Shown here in pieces: positions 36,162 through 44,970 of a stretch of 64,000 nucleotides of DNA. Origin of the DNA: Cyclobacteriaceae bacterium (GTDB lineage: Bacteria > Bacteroidota > Bacteroidia > Cytophagales > Cyclobacteriaceae). The stretch lies in contig JAEUUG010000013.1 in NCBI GenBank assembly GCA_016787565.1, positions 124,001 to 188,000 of the forward strand, written 5' to 3'. Positions within the stretch are counted from its first letter, which is position 1; each line of letters begins with the position of its first letter. A program made the position numbers and the translations under genes. The notes under the pieces were generated by a model. The model searched no databases, was not told the origin of the DNA, and was given only the letters and a program-made list of their open reading frames with translations.

Positions 36162-37494
36162 TTTCAATCGGGATCAGGCTTAAGAATTTAATATCGGCAG
36201 GATTCGAATAATCGTATTGATAAATTCCACCCGTACCGATCATCATCAATATGTTGTTAAATGGAATAACATCTGTTGCCTGAATGTTATCATAATGTGC
36301 CAACAGATTTTGGTCGATGGTCATCTTGTCGGAGGCATTGTAGACTTTTAATCCGGCAGCCCCATCACAAACAAATAACATTTCACCATCTATGCCCAGG
36401 CCATGGGGGTTCGTCATCGGATAAATCTTAAGTAATTTAGGACTTGTAAGGTTTTCGATATTGATAACTTCCAACTGATTTGTAAATCCCTGACATTCAG
36501 AACCCGACCGAAGGGTTACATAAGCAAGATTATCCTGAACAACAACAGGATCGCAAACACGCACATGCTCATAGGTACTAATCTTAACAGGAGATTCCGG
36601 TGATGATATATCCAGAATATGCATGCCACTCATCGAGCCAATAAAAAGATTATCCTCATGCGGAAATATTGTTTCCATATCCCAACTGATCGTAATTCTT
36701 GATTTTGCTACCGGGTTTGCTTCGGTTGTTACGTCAATAGCCTGCACATCACTTCCATCCAACAAATACAAGTGATCTTTGTTGATCGTAAAGCGGGCTA
36801 AGGAGCCGCCAACTCCGGGGCCAGAGCCGGTCCCCGGAGCGATGGCAGCAGCCTTATTAAAAGTAGCAGCCATATCAGAGTTCAACGCAATCCCTCTCTC
36901 AAAATAAATTCCTCCCCACGGCTGGATACCACTTGCACATTCGGATTCCACAACGGAAATACTTTTCTTTTCTGCCCAATCAGTAATCACACAACAATTA
37001 ATGTCAGTGTAAAAGCCCATTACACGGTAGTTCTGGAAAACCCCTTCTAGGCGGCTGACTTCAACTATATTGTTAATGTTCTCGATATTAAAGGCTACTA
37101 AATCCACATAACTATCCGCGTATAAAATATTGCCTTTAATGGCAAGGTCATACGTTCCCGGGATTGTAAGAAAAAATTTCGACTGTGGATTGGCGGGATC
37201 ATGGTTATCAATAATATGAACTCCTTTCCCGGGATCGGAAAGAAAAAGGTAGTGATCTTTATAATAGATTTTTCCGACAGCTTCAATCGGCTGAGGACCT
37301 GTAAGCTTAATTCCTTCTCGAATAGCAGCAACAGTTGTATATACCGGTTCATAGTATACATACTCATTTGTCACTTCGCACTTGTCGGTACAGCCCTCCA
37401 GCAATACACTTAAACTCAGGAGAAAAGCTAGGAATAATAGGGCGTAAAGCGACCGATGAAGCATGGTTGAGGGTTGTTTTTTCTGTATTTTCAT
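36151..37494 (-). CDS. LVIVD-repeat lipoprotein
   Basis: Start at ATG 37494; an upstream in-frame extension is rejected because the basic part of the signal peptide begins here. The 447-residue lipoprotein (lipobox VLLEGC) carries LVIVD-type blades around KGVHIIDNHDPANPQSKFFL, HLYLLDGSDVQAIDVTTEAN, LFIGSMSGMHILDISSPESP and QLEVINIENLTSPKLLKIYP. The blades form a beta-propeller exposed on the cell surface. Enzymatic activity is not indicated. It sits in the presumed ECF-controlled cluster with the barrel protein and the anchored protein. Confidence 0.85.
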   Translation of the reverse strand: MKIQKKQPSTMLHRSLYALLFLAFLLSLSVLLEGCTDKCEVTNEYVYYEPVYTTVAAIREGIKLTGPQPIEAVGKIYYKDHYLFLSDPGKGVHIIDNHDPANPQSKFFLTIPGTYDLAIKGNILYADSYVDLVAFNIENINNIVEVSRLEGVFQNYRVMGFYTDINCCVITDWAEKKSISVVESECASGIQPWGGIYFERGIALNSDMAATFNKAAAIAPGTGSGPGVGGSLARFTINKDHLYLLDGSDVQAIDVTTEANPVAKSRITISWDMETIFPHEDNLFIGSMSGMHILDISSPESPVKISTYEHVRVCDPVVVQDNLAYVTLRSGSECQGFTNQLEVINIENLTSPKLLKIYPMTNPHGLGIDGEMLFVCDGAAGLKVYNASDKMTIDQNLLAHYDNIQATDVIPFNNILMMIGTGGIYQYDYSNPADIKFLSLIPIENGG

Positions 37495-37556
37495 AACGGT
37501 GCAGTTAGGTTTGGTAGTAGTATAGACACACACCCTTCGTTTAACGTTGGGATTGC

Positions 37557-39008
37557 CTAGTGAAAAATATACCGGAATCTCAGGCCAACATCAAAAGTGA
37601 TGGGCATAGCATCTACTCCCAGTTCAGATTTATACATCGAACTGAAGGGATACCGAAGACCAGGATTAACCGATAAACGATAATGCTGACCTACCCGGTA
37701 ACTAATCTCTGTACCCATCAATCCAATAAAATTGACCGACCGGTAAGGGGAATTCTCACCGCTTCCTTGTGTAGATTTTGCAATTCCACTTTCCTGTGGT
37801 GTTATCGTGTTTTGCAAAAACAAATCAGTAGACACGCCCGCATTCAATTGAACACCAAAATCTCTATTTATCAGAAGATAGCCGGCCTGCATAGGAACAC
37901 TGATATACTGAAGGCTGTTATTCACATCATACGGAGTCGTGTTTATAATTCGGCCGGAAGAATAGTTCTCCAATGCATTGAGTGCCGTAATGGATGCTGC
38001 TTTGTAAGGTTGATTGGGAGAACTGATAACAGCATTTGTTGTATAGCTGGATGATTGTGATAAGTAGTTCACACCACCCTGCAATACCCATCGCTCTGCA
38101 ACCTTAGTGCCCACACTCAGCCCTGCAGAATATGTAAAACCAGAAGCCTTACTCTGGTTATCCGCTGCATTATTACTCACAACAATCGAAGAAGTAAAAT
38201 CAGATGAACCCAAGGCATTTAAGTCTGATGTCCCGGATGTAACAGTATTAAATGAACCAGCTGAAAATCCGACTGAGGTCCAAAGATTTTCATCTTCCCC
38301 GATATTGTTCTTGTTCTTTTTCTTTTTATTTTCTTCCTCACGATATTTTGATTCTTCCTTAGCTAAACGCGCTAACATCAATTCAACCGGGTCGGATTCC
38401 TTTTCTGGCAATGCTACTTTGAGTCGCTGAATTAACACGAGTGGTGGCAGCGGTTTTCCGGCCAGAAGAAAACTTTTGGAAGACTGACTAATACCCGAAT
38501 TATTGTACGATTCTTGACTTTCTAAACCTGCAGGAATAACAGACACCTGAGTACTTTTGTCAAACGGTTTAGTCTTACCTGACAAAGTACCTTTCGATGC
38601 GACAGAAAGCGTTACGGAATTTTGATCTTTATGCGTGCTGGAATTATCTACCGTGTGCGCATCATACTTTTGAGTTCCTTCTGCTCCCTTGGGTGATCCG
38701 GAAGTACCGTACGGTGCAGATTCAGACAACAAATCCTGCATCGATTCTGGTGCTTGAATTTTATTGAATGACACCTGAGAGCTATTGCTGAGATTACGTT
38801 GTTCATAAAGATACAACCCACCAAAACACATGGCGAATACAACCGAAGCAGCTGCCAGGAGTTTAAAAAACAACACCCTTCGCTTCATAACATCACCATT
38901 CGCTTTCTCCAGATCAAGCTCTATGCTTGTCCACAGATTTTCAGAAGGATTGGCTTCCGCATCCTTAAAGGCATCCTTCCACGAATCTTCAAATTTTTCC
39001 CTCTCCAT
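37557..39008 (-). CDS. Membrane-anchored protein with C-terminal beta-barrel-like domain, anti-sigma position
   Basis: A 483-residue protein. The cytoplasmic N-terminus (FEDSWKDAFKDAEANPSENLW) resembles the start of Bacteroidota anti-sigma-like proteins. It is followed by one membrane segment (about residues 46-66), a long low-complexity periplasmic linker with an EEENKKKKNK stretch (near 225), and about 240 residues of barrel-like strands (LWTSVGFSAGSFNTV, LSVGTKVAERWVLQGGVNYL, YISVPMQAGYLLINRDFGVQ, HYRLSVNPGLRYPFSS). It overlaps the sigma gene by 20 bases, which fits a role in controlling that sigma factor. Confidence 0.75.
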   Translation of the reverse strand: MEREKFEDSWKDAFKDAEANPSENLWTSIELDLEKANGDVMKRRVLFFKLLAAASVVFAMCFGGLYLYEQRNLSNSSQVSFNKIQAPESMQDLLSESAPYGTSGSPKGAEGTQKYDAHTVDNSSTHKDQNSVTLSVASKGTLSGKTKPFDKSTQVSVIPAGLESQESYNNSGISQSSKSFLLAGKPLPPLVLIQRLKVALPEKESDPVELMLARLAKEESKYREEENKKKKNKNNIGEDENLWTSVGFSAGSFNTVTSGTSDLNALGSSDFTSSIVVSNNAADNQSKASGFTYSAGLSVGTKVAERWVLQGGVNYLSQSSSYTTNAVISSPNQPYKAASITALNALENYSSGRIINTTPYDVNNSLQYISVPMQAGYLLINRDFGVQLNAGVSTDLFLQNTITPQESGIAKSTQGSGENSPYRSVNFIGLMGTEISYRVGQHYRLSVNPGLRYPFSSMYKSELGVDAMPITFDVGLRFRYIFH

Positions 39009-39546
39009 ATTTTAAATAATACGATGATTCTTTTTCTAACTTTTGCTGCAGTAAACTTCGCGCTCTAGCGAATTGCGACTTCGATGTTCCTTCCGAGATA
39101 CCGAGCATTTCCGAAACTTCACGATGGCTGTATCCCTCAATAGCAAAGAGGTTAAAAACGATTTGACAGCCCTGCGGCAACGTCTGAATCATTTCCAGTA
39201 ATTCGGTAACCTGAATTCCGGAAAGACTGATTTCATCTTCTTGCAAATCAGCCTTTTCAACATCCACCATGGGAAGAAGATAGAGTTTCTTACGCTGCAC
39301 ATTCAACGCTGTATTCACCATGATTCGGGTAATCCAGGTATCTAGTTTACTTTCCTGCCGGAAATCTTTAATGCCTTGAAATACTTTTACAAATCCCTCC
39401 TGCAGTATGTCCTCAGCTTCACCAACAGATTTTGAATAGCGCAAACAGACCATCATCATTTTTCGGCAATAGCGTTCATACAAAGCCTTTTGTGAGGCTC
39501 TGTTGCCTTTACGACACCCATCAATGAGCTCTTGTTCTGTGGGCAT
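38989..39546 (-). CDS. ECF-type RNA polymerase sigma factor
   Basis: ATG 39546 (MPTEQELIDGCRKGNRASQK) is preferred; upstream in-frame starts at 39573 (ATG) and 39585 (TTG) exist. The 185-residue product has sigma region 2 (YSKSVGEAEDILQEGFVKVF, LDTWITRIMVNTALN) and region 4 (LPQGCQIVFNLFAIEGYSHR, EVSEMLGISEGTSKSQFARA). It is an ECF factor of the short Bacteroidota kind. The anchored protein downstream overlaps it, giving a sigma/regulator pair; targets are probably envelope genes, including its own operon. Confidence 0.93.
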   Translation of the reverse strand: MPTEQELIDGCRKGNRASQKALYERYCRKMMMVCLRYSKSVGEAEDILQEGFVKVFQGIKDFRQESKLDTWITRIMVNTALNVQRKKLYLLPMVDVEKADLQEDEISLSGIQVTELLEMIQTLPQGCQIVFNLFAIEGYSHREVSEMLGISEGTSKSQFARARSLLQQKLEKESSYYLKYGEGKI

Positions 39547-39620
39547 GAATCCGATAATACGGCCGTTTCGCATGATTAGACACAACCTTAAACGAGAAGG
39601 TTGGAATTAGTTTGTTTTTT

Positions 39621-39628
39621 TAGCTTTG
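39621..39628 (+). promoter_or_regulatory. Promoter -7 element of the T9SS Plug gene
   Basis: TAGCTTTG matches TAnnTTTG exactly and ends four bases before ATG 39633. The -33 part is weak (TTG at 39601-39603 with a 17-base spacer). A start at this site would give a leaderless transcript. Confidence 0.45.
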
Positions 39629-39632
39629 AATT

Positions 39633-40904
39633 ATGAAAAGAATCATGTTGATTTTAGCATTTGCCTGGGCATGTACTCCTGTTTATCAAAGTTCTACTAA
39701 TTCGAACAGCAATCCTAAAACATTGCGGTTTCAGGATTATGCCTATGAAAATCAAATCAAAACTATCCAACTCTATCCAAAAGGGAGAGCCCGATTGCAT
39801 CCTGCTGTGACGCGGCTTGGTGAATGGAATCTGCGTCTCGAATTTGATGACTTGCGCGATCATCATGAAAATTATTATGCTCGCGTAGTTCATTGTAACT
39901 ATGACTGGACCAAATCAGACCTGGTAGATTTGGATTTCATTTCGGAGTATAATGAATTTCCAATAAACAACTTTGAATACTCGATTGATACCCAAATACC
40001 CTATGTTCACTATTGGTTTGATCTTCCAGCTGTGAAGTTACCCGGAAATTACGTGCTGATGCTTTACCGTGACAGTGATAAAAATGATATGATTTTGAGC
40101 AGACGCTTTATGGTTTATGACAGCCGCGTTGCCTTTACAAACGAAGATAACCTGGTGGGTCCAGGAAGTGTGGCCGCTATTAACCAGCAGTTGAATTTTA
40201 CTGTCAATTATAAAAATCTGAATGTAGTCAACCCCATGCAGGATATCCGTGTTGTCATCCGGCAGAATCAGCGATGGGACAACCTATCGAATGATGTCAG
40301 ACCAAGCTTCATCCGCGAAATGGAAAAATTGTTGGAGTATAGATTTTTTGAAGATTCGAAGATGTTTAAAGGTGGTAACGAATTCAGGTTTTTCGACCTT
40401 CGTTCGATTCAATATCCGGGAAGAAATGTTCAGTCTGTTAATCGCCTCACAAAACCACCGGAGGCCTTTATTGCAACCGATAAAAGTCGGGAGAATGATG
40501 CCTATGCGCAATATGATGATTTTAACGGAGGCTTCTTCATTGAAAATCTGGATTACCGCGATATTTCCTTTACCAATTATTTACAGGTTAATTTCTCGCT
40601 AGCATCTTCTCCGGTTGACGGTGATGTGTATGTTACCGGAGGATTCAACCAATGGAATCTTTCGCCTTCCAACCAAATGACATATGATTCTATCAGAAGA
40701 GTATATACCTCGCGTGTGCTGCTTAAACAAGGCTGGTACGACTATCAGTATGTGGTTAAATCAAGTTCAGTTCCCTATTATTACCTGGAGGGAAGTCATT
40801 TTCAAACCGAAAATGAATATGAAATCTTTGTATACTTTCGGCCCTTTCAGCCAAGAGCAGACTTACTGGTAGGCTATTTGAGATTTGCCGAGAATGCCCG
40901 CTAA
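39633..40904 (+). CDS. Type IX secretion system Plug protein (DUF5103)
   Basis: A 423-residue protein matching the DUF5103 family, known as the Plug of the T9SS translocon SprA: it seals the pore on the periplasmic side when cargo carrier is absent. Visible are the signal peptide (MLILAFAWACTPV), the strand block GEWNLRLEFDDLRDHHENYYARVVHCNYDW, FDLPAVKLPGNYVLMLYRDSD, and the C-terminal domain with VTGGFNQWNLSPSNQMTYDS and GWYDYQYVV. It is divergent from the sigma gene; its stop overlaps that of cas6 (CTAA). It fits the T9SS cargo found in this window. Confidence 0.9.
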   Translation: MKRIMLILAFAWACTPVYQSSTNSNSNPKTLRFQDYAYENQIKTIQLYPKGRARLHPAVTRLGEWNLRLEFDDLRDHHENYYARVVHCNYDWTKSDLVDLDFISEYNEFPINNFEYSIDTQIPYVHYWFDLPAVKLPGNYVLMLYRDSDKNDMILSRRFMVYDSRVAFTNEDNLVGPGSVAAINQQLNFTVNYKNLNVVNPMQDIRVVIRQNQRWDNLSNDVRPSFIREMEKLLEYRFFEDSKMFKGGNEFRFFDLRSIQYPGRNVQSVNRLTKPPEAFIATDKSRENDAYAQYDDFNGGFFIENLDYRDISFTNYLQVNFSLASSPVDGDVYVTGGFNQWNLSPSNQMTYDSIRRVYTSRVLLKQGWYDYQYVVKSSSVPYYYLEGSHFQTENEYEIFVYFRPFQPRADLLVGYLRFAENAR

Positions 40905-41701
40905 GCGTATGTAAGTTCCTGATGAGTTGTGCGTTGTATGGAGTCATTATTTGCCACATCCAGCATTCCGAAACCCTTATAGGTAAAATACCCCAGACCA
41001 TTTTCGTATATAAATTGCTGTACTTCTTTAGCTGCATACAGGGTGAAAGGAAAGGTGTAGCCACGAACTTCAAACTTCACATCATTATCGTACAATGGAT
41101 ATATCCGGGCAAACTTTTTATGGGAGGATTGTATCCGCTGTATATAATCATGATCCGGGACAATTTGAAATTTATAGAAAGAAGTTATCTGCTCGGTTGT
41201 GTACTTTCCGGTTGCTTCCATTCTTGAAAGAGTAGAGTCATATAATAAGTCAGAAAACTCATCACTTTCGGGTGACACAAATTTTTTTCCCGTCTCATCA
41301 TTGAAGGATGCAGGAATAACAACAATTGGTGATATGCAAAGAAAACGGGCCTCATCTCCAATTTGAACGGGGTCTTCAGCCTCTGTACTTTCAGGAATCA
41401 GGTGAAGATTCCCTACGATAATATCTTTTTGCTCAAAAATCCTGGCCATGATGTAGTCATGAAATTCCTTATCAGAACAAGCAAAAACAAGGGTAACTTT
41501 AGAAGAGAAGTAATGAAGGCCTTTACGACTAACCTTTGTCTGCCCTTTCAGCCCGGAAAAATTAAACTGATTGAAATTCAAATAATCCTTATTCGGACCA
41601 AAAACCAATAAGCCCTTAATTACTTGCGCCAGCAAATATTGATGGTGAAATGGAACATAAGCACCCCTGTTCTTTAATGAAAAAATGATTCTGGTTCTCA
41701 A
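40901..41701 (-). CDS. cas6: Cas6-family CRISPR endoribonuclease, orphan
   Basis: A 266-residue protein with the two ferredoxin-like folds of Cas6. Near the start VPFHHQYLLAQVIKGLL (about 16-32) gives conserved His residues in the position used for catalysis. NFNQFNFSGLKGQTKVSRKG (about 42-61) matches the F.FS.L...K...kgl block, and the end of the protein has the glycine-rich loop FIYENGLGYFTYKGFGMLDV. Cas6 cuts CRISPR precursor RNA. No CRISPR array and no other cas gene is seen nearby. It lies between the Plug gene (convergent, 4-base stop overlap) and ychF. Confidence 0.9.
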   Translation of the reverse strand: MRTRIIFSLKNRGAYVPFHHQYLLAQVIKGLLVFGPNKDYLNFNQFNFSGLKGQTKVSRKGLHYFSSKVTLVFACSDKEFHDYIMARIFEQKDIIVGNLHLIPESTEAEDPVQIGDEARFLCISPIVVIPASFNDETGKKFVSPESDEFSDLLYDSTLSRMEATGKYTTEQITSFYKFQIVPDHDYIQRIQSSHKKFARIYPLYDNDVKFEVRGYTFPFTLYAAKEVQQFIYENGLGYFTYKGFGMLDVANNDSIQRTTHQELTYA

Positions 41702-41824
41702 ACCCTAAAAAAATTTAATTGGGTTAAAAAATTGTTAAATAGAAACCCTGCTTTAACTTGACCCTGAGCGGATTATAAAGCTAATAAAAAATCAGAAAGG
41801 TTCTAAACCAGATGTAAGGAATCT

Positions 41825-42922
41825 TTAAACATTAAAGCGGAAATGCATGATGTCGCCATCGTGAACGACATATTCTTTCCCTTCCACTGACATTTTACCA
41901 GCCTCTTTGCAGGCAGCTTCTGTCTTATATTGTTGATAATCAGATAGCTTAATAACCTCAGCCCGGATAAAACCCTTTTCGAAGTCTGTATGGATAACTC
42001 CGGCTGCCTGAGGTGCCTTCCAGCCCCTTTTTATCGTCCAGGCTCTGACTTCCTTTTCACCAGCGGTAAAATAGGTAATGAGGTCCAGTAAATGATACGA
42101 TGCCCGTAGTAGTTTGTTTAGTCCGGATTCTACCAATCCATATTCTTCCAAAAACACCTTCCGATCAGCCTCAGACTCTAGTTCAGCAATTTGAGCTTCT
42201 ATTGCTGCGCTTATCAAAACAACTTCTGCGTTCTCGTTTTTAACCAAATCACGTAAGGCATCAACATGCTTGTTGCCGGTATGAATAGAGCCCTCATCAA
42301 CATTAGCTACATAGATTACAGGTTTGGCTGTTAGCAGTTGTAAATCAGCAACGGCCTTCTTCTCCTCATCATCCATCTGAACGGCTCTGGCATTTTTCCC
42401 TGCCAACAAAATTTCCCTATAGTGTTGAAGAATACTAAGCTCCTTTTTAGCCTTTGCATCTCCGCTTTTTGCCGTGCGCTCAACACGCGAAATTTTTTTC
42501 TCTACAGATTCAAGATCCTTAAGCTGCAGTTCTGTATCGATTATTTCTTTGTCGTTAATTGGATTTACTTTCCCATCCACATGAACAATGTTATCGTTCT
42601 CAAAACACCGAACAACGTGCACAATGGCATCTACTTCACGAATATTAGCCAGAAACTGATTACCCAGGCCTTCTCCTTTGCTGGCACCTTTTACAAGACC
42701 AGCGATATCAACAAACTCAATAGTTGCCGGCAATACCCGTTGGGGGTTTACAAGGGTCTCCAATACCTTCAATCGTTCATCTGGAACAGTGATAACACCA
42801 ACATTGGGTTCGATTGTACAAAACGGAAAATTTGCTGCCTCTGCTTTATTATTCGAAATAGCATTAAACAGGGTTGATTTTCCAACATTCGGCAAACCCA
42901 CAATCCCACATTGAAGTCCCAT
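41825..42922 (-). CDS. ychF: Ribosome-binding ATPase YchF
   Basis: A 365-residue OBG-family NTPase. [20 protein letters not shown] is the P-loop; [20 protein letters not shown] is the G3 region. The middle is a coiled-coil insertion ([20 protein letters not shown]), and the end is a TGS domain ([27 protein letters not shown]). YchF prefers ATP over GTP, binds ribosomes, and is involved in stress response. It has a near-perfect promoter directly upstream (42940-42970). Confidence 0.98.
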   Translation of the reverse strand: MGLQCGIVGLPNVGKSTLFNAISNNKAEAANFPFCTIEPNVGVITVPDERLKVLETLVNPQRVLPATIEFVDIAGLVKGASKGEGLGNQFLANIREVDAIVHVVRCFENDNIVHVDGKVNPINDKEIIDTELQLKDLESVEKKISRVERTAKSGDAKAKKELSILQHYREILLAGKNARAVQMDDEEKKAVADLQLLTAKPVIYVANVDEGSIHTGNKHVDALRDLVKNENAEVVLISAAIEAQIAELESEADRKVFLEEYGLVESGLNKLLRASYHLLDLITYFTAGEKEVRAWTIKRGWKAPQAAGVIHTDFEKGFIRAEVIKLSDYQQYKTEAACKEAGKMSVEGKEYVVHDGDIMHFRFNV

Positions 42923-42939
42923 AGAGTAGATTAAGGGCG

Positions 42940-42970
42940 CAAATATAGCCCCAGAATCGGACCGATCAAA
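42940..42970 (-). promoter_or_regulatory. Promoter of ychF
   Basis: On the minus strand: TTTG (42967-42970), a 19-base spacer, then TATATTTG (42940-42947). Both elements match the Bacteroidota consensus exactly. The start codon of ychF lies 18 bases downstream of the -7 element. Confidence 0.85.
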
Positions 42971-42992
42971 CGATTAAGAGATGGCACCTATC

Positions 42993-43023
42993 CAAAAAAG
43001 AAAGCCCTTGAAAAATCAAGGGC
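42993..43023 (-). terminator. Terminator of the DUF3276 gene
   Basis: The 8-base stem GCCCTTGA / TCAAGGGC with loop AAAA (43004-43023) is followed on the minus strand by TTTCTTTTTT (complement of 42993-43003). Confidence 0.85.
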
Positions 43024-43048
43024 CTCTCGGTTATAGGTTAGGGTAAGG

Positions 43049-43414
43049 TTACTCCCATTTCAACTCGGTATCAAGTTCACCAGGCTTATCCGTGTCAGCT
43101 GCGGTTGCCACTTCCTCGCGCTCCTGAACATGATCAAACTGACTGAAGTCCACGTTAGGCATCAACTCTTTCTTCACGTGATCTACCGTATTGGTTAAGG
43201 CTTCAACAAACTTATTAAAATCTTCTTTATAGAGGAAAATTTTATGCTTTTCATAGGTAAAGCCATCTTCCTTGAAGCGCTTCTTACTTTCTGTAATAGT
43301 TAAGTAATAGTCGTTCGAGCGAGTTGATTTAACATCAAAAAAATAGGTTCTCTTGCCGGCTTTTACTTTCTCTGAGTAAATTTCATCCCTGCCGTTTGTC
43401 TTGTTTTCTTCCAC
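43049..43414 (-). CDS. DUF3276 (PUR-alpha-like) nucleic-acid-binding protein
   Basis: A 121-residue protein, starting from GTG. The core, DEIYSEKVKAGKRTYFFDVKSTRSNDYYLTITESKKR, followed by FTYEKHKIFLYKEDFNKFVEALTNTVDHVK, matches the PUR repeat seen in Pur-alpha and in the conserved Bacteroidota DUF3276 family, which bind single-stranded DNA or RNA. The C-terminal 35 residues are acidic and probably flexible. Promoter 43455-43485 and terminator at 42993-43023 show it is transcribed alone. Confidence 0.93.
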   Translation of the reverse strand: MEENKTNGRDEIYSEKVKAGKRTYFFDVKSTRSNDYYLTITESKKRFKEDGFTYEKHKIFLYKEDFNKFVEALTNTVDHVKKELMPNVDFSQFDHVQEREEVATAADTDKPGELDTELKWE

Positions 43415-43454
43415 AATCCTTCAAATTTTAGGTTAGGTTTAATTTTGGTTGTGT

Positions 43455-43485
43455 CGAATATAGTATTTTGATAAATTATTGCAAA
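43455..43485 (-). promoter_or_regulatory. Promoter of the DUF3276 gene
   Basis: TTTG (43482-43485, minus strand), a 19-base spacer, and TATATTCG (43455-43462), one mismatch to TAnnTTTG. The GTG start of the gene lies about 40 bases downstream. Confidence 0.75.
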
Positions 43486-43587
43486 CTAACAGTTTAAGAA
43501 TTTAGGCGAACTTTAGGTGTTTAACCATTCAATAGATGTTCATCATGCTACAAAGCATAGGCATTCCTCCATTTTTCCTCTAGCCCA

Positions 43588-44493
43588 ATGACTGCTAACC
43601 TTAATGATATTAAATCTTCCGCAAGTCTTGAATTACTGGCAAGGCAATTAGTGGAGGGATTTATAACTGGATTACACAAGTCGCCATATCATGGCTTTTC
43701 AGTGGAGTTTGCCGAACACAGGCTCTACAATGAAGGAGAAAGCACGCGTCATATTGATTGGAAAGTTTACGCCAGAACGGATAAACTCTTTACTAAGCGA
43801 TATGAAGAAGAGACTAACCTTCGGTGTTTAATCGCACTGGACTGCTCTCCTTCTATGTTCTACCCAATAGGCACCAATGCTAAACTAAAATTCAGCATCC
43901 AGGCTGCATCGGCATTGGCCTACCTGCTTCATCGCCAGCGCGATGCTGTTGGATTGTGTCTTTTTTCAGATCACATTGAAACACTTACACCGGTCAAGTC
44001 TTCACCCAGTCATCTGGACAAGATCTTTACGCAACTCCATCATCTTCAATACCATAAGCCCACTCAGCAGAAAACTACAGTAGCCAATGTCCTTCATGCG
44101 GTTGCTGAAAAAGTTCACAAAAGGTCATTGGTGATTCTTTTCAGCGACATGTTTGATTCTAGTGAAAACATTGAGGATTTATTCAAGTCACTACAGCACC
44201 TCAAGCATAATAAGCATGAAGTGATTGTTTTTCATGTTCTGGATAAAGCTACCGAAGTGAGTTTTGAATTCGAGGACAGACCCATGGAATTTATTGACCT
44301 GGAGAGTGGAGAGAAATTGCGACTCAATCCCGGGGATGTAAAGTTAGCCTTTCAGCAGGAATCAAGTGCGTTTTACAAGGCATTAAAGATGCGATGCAAT
44401 CAATATAAAATTGATTTTATTGAGGCCGATGTTCAAAGTGATGTCAGCACCATCCTTCAGGCATATCTTATCAAGCGAGCTAAAATGAGGTGA
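43588..44493 (+). CDS. DUF58 domain protein
   Basis: A 301-residue protein matching DUF58: GFSVEFAEHRLYNEGESTRH, IDWKVYARTDKLFTKRYEEE (the DUF58 D.K..AR......ye signature), and a von Willebrand A-like half (CLIALDCSPSMFYPIG, a D-x-S-x-S metal motif, then LFSDHIETLTPV and VILFSDMFDSSENIEDLFKS). Such proteins usually accompany MoxR ATPases and BatA/BatB aerotolerance genes; none of these is adjacent, so it acts here as a single gene. No membrane segment is visible. Confidence 0.92.
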   Translation: MTANLNDIKSSASLELLARQLVEGFITGLHKSPYHGFSVEFAEHRLYNEGESTRHIDWKVYARTDKLFTKRYEEETNLRCLIALDCSPSMFYPIGTNAKLKFSIQAASALAYLLHRQRDAVGLCLFSDHIETLTPVKSSPSHLDKIFTQLHHLQYHKPTQQKTTVANVLHAVAEKVHKRSLVILFSDMFDSSENIEDLFKSLQHLKHNKHEVIVFHVLDKATEVSFEFEDRPMEFIDLESGEKLRLNPGDVKLAFQQESSAFYKALKMRCNQYKIDFIEADVQSDVSTILQAYLIKRAKMR

Positions 44494-44523
44494 TTGCATT
44501 TTGTTCTGAAAGGCGCAAAATAA

Positions 44524-44556
44524 AAAGAGGTGCCACTGCATCATCGACACCTCTTT
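44524..44556. terminator. Bidirectional terminator between DUF58 and ferredoxin genes
   Basis: The stem AAAGAGGTG / CACCTCTTT (9 bases, 15-base loop) lies between the convergent genes. A-rich and T-rich flanks make it usable in both directions. Confidence 0.72.
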
Positions 44557-44575
44557 CATATAAAAAATCTAAATA

Positions 44576-44938
44576 TCAGTTATTTTGCTCAACTTCCTGG
44601 TGCAACCAGGCTTTCTTGGCCAGTAACTCTTCCTTTGCTTCAACATAATCAGGGTCAGGAACACAGCAATCTACAGGGCAAACCGCAGCGCATTGAGGCT
44701 CTTCATGAAAACCGCTACACTCCGTGCATTTGCCCGAAACTATGTAATAGAATTCATTTGAAACTGGTTGCTGAGTTTGCTTGGCATCCACAGCCGTGCC
44801 ATCTTCCAGCTCTACTGTCTCAAGCTTCGTACCTCCTGCCCAATTCCACTCTCTACCACCTTCGTAGATTGCTGTGTTCGGGCATTCCGGCTCACATGCA
44901 CCACAATTGATGCATTCCTCCGTAATCATGATAGCCAT
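44576..44938 (-). CDS. 2x[4Fe-4S] ferredoxin
   Basis: A 120-residue ferredoxin. The first cluster motif is ECINCGACEPECPNTAIYEG; the second is CTECSGFHEEPQCAAVCPVDCC, with the six to eight extra residues between the second and third Cys that mark the Allochromatium vinosum-like type. A C-terminal helix follows. It acts as a cytoplasmic electron carrier. A strong promoter precedes it (44971-45001), and LuxC-type reductase is divergently encoded, so the two may be functionally linked. Confidence 0.95.
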   Translation of the reverse strand: MAIMITEECINCGACEPECPNTAIYEGGREWNWAGGTKLETVELEDGTAVDAKQTQQPVSNEFYYIVSGKCTECSGFHEEPQCAAVCPVDCCVPDPDYVEAKEELLAKKAWLHQEVEQNN

Positions 44939-44970
44939 GCTTTTTCTGTTTTTTGTACGTTAATTTGACC

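Noticed and set aside
40901..42000. CRISPR array near cas6
   Set aside because: The intergenic sequence on both sides of cas6 has no repeated 25-40 base units with spacers.
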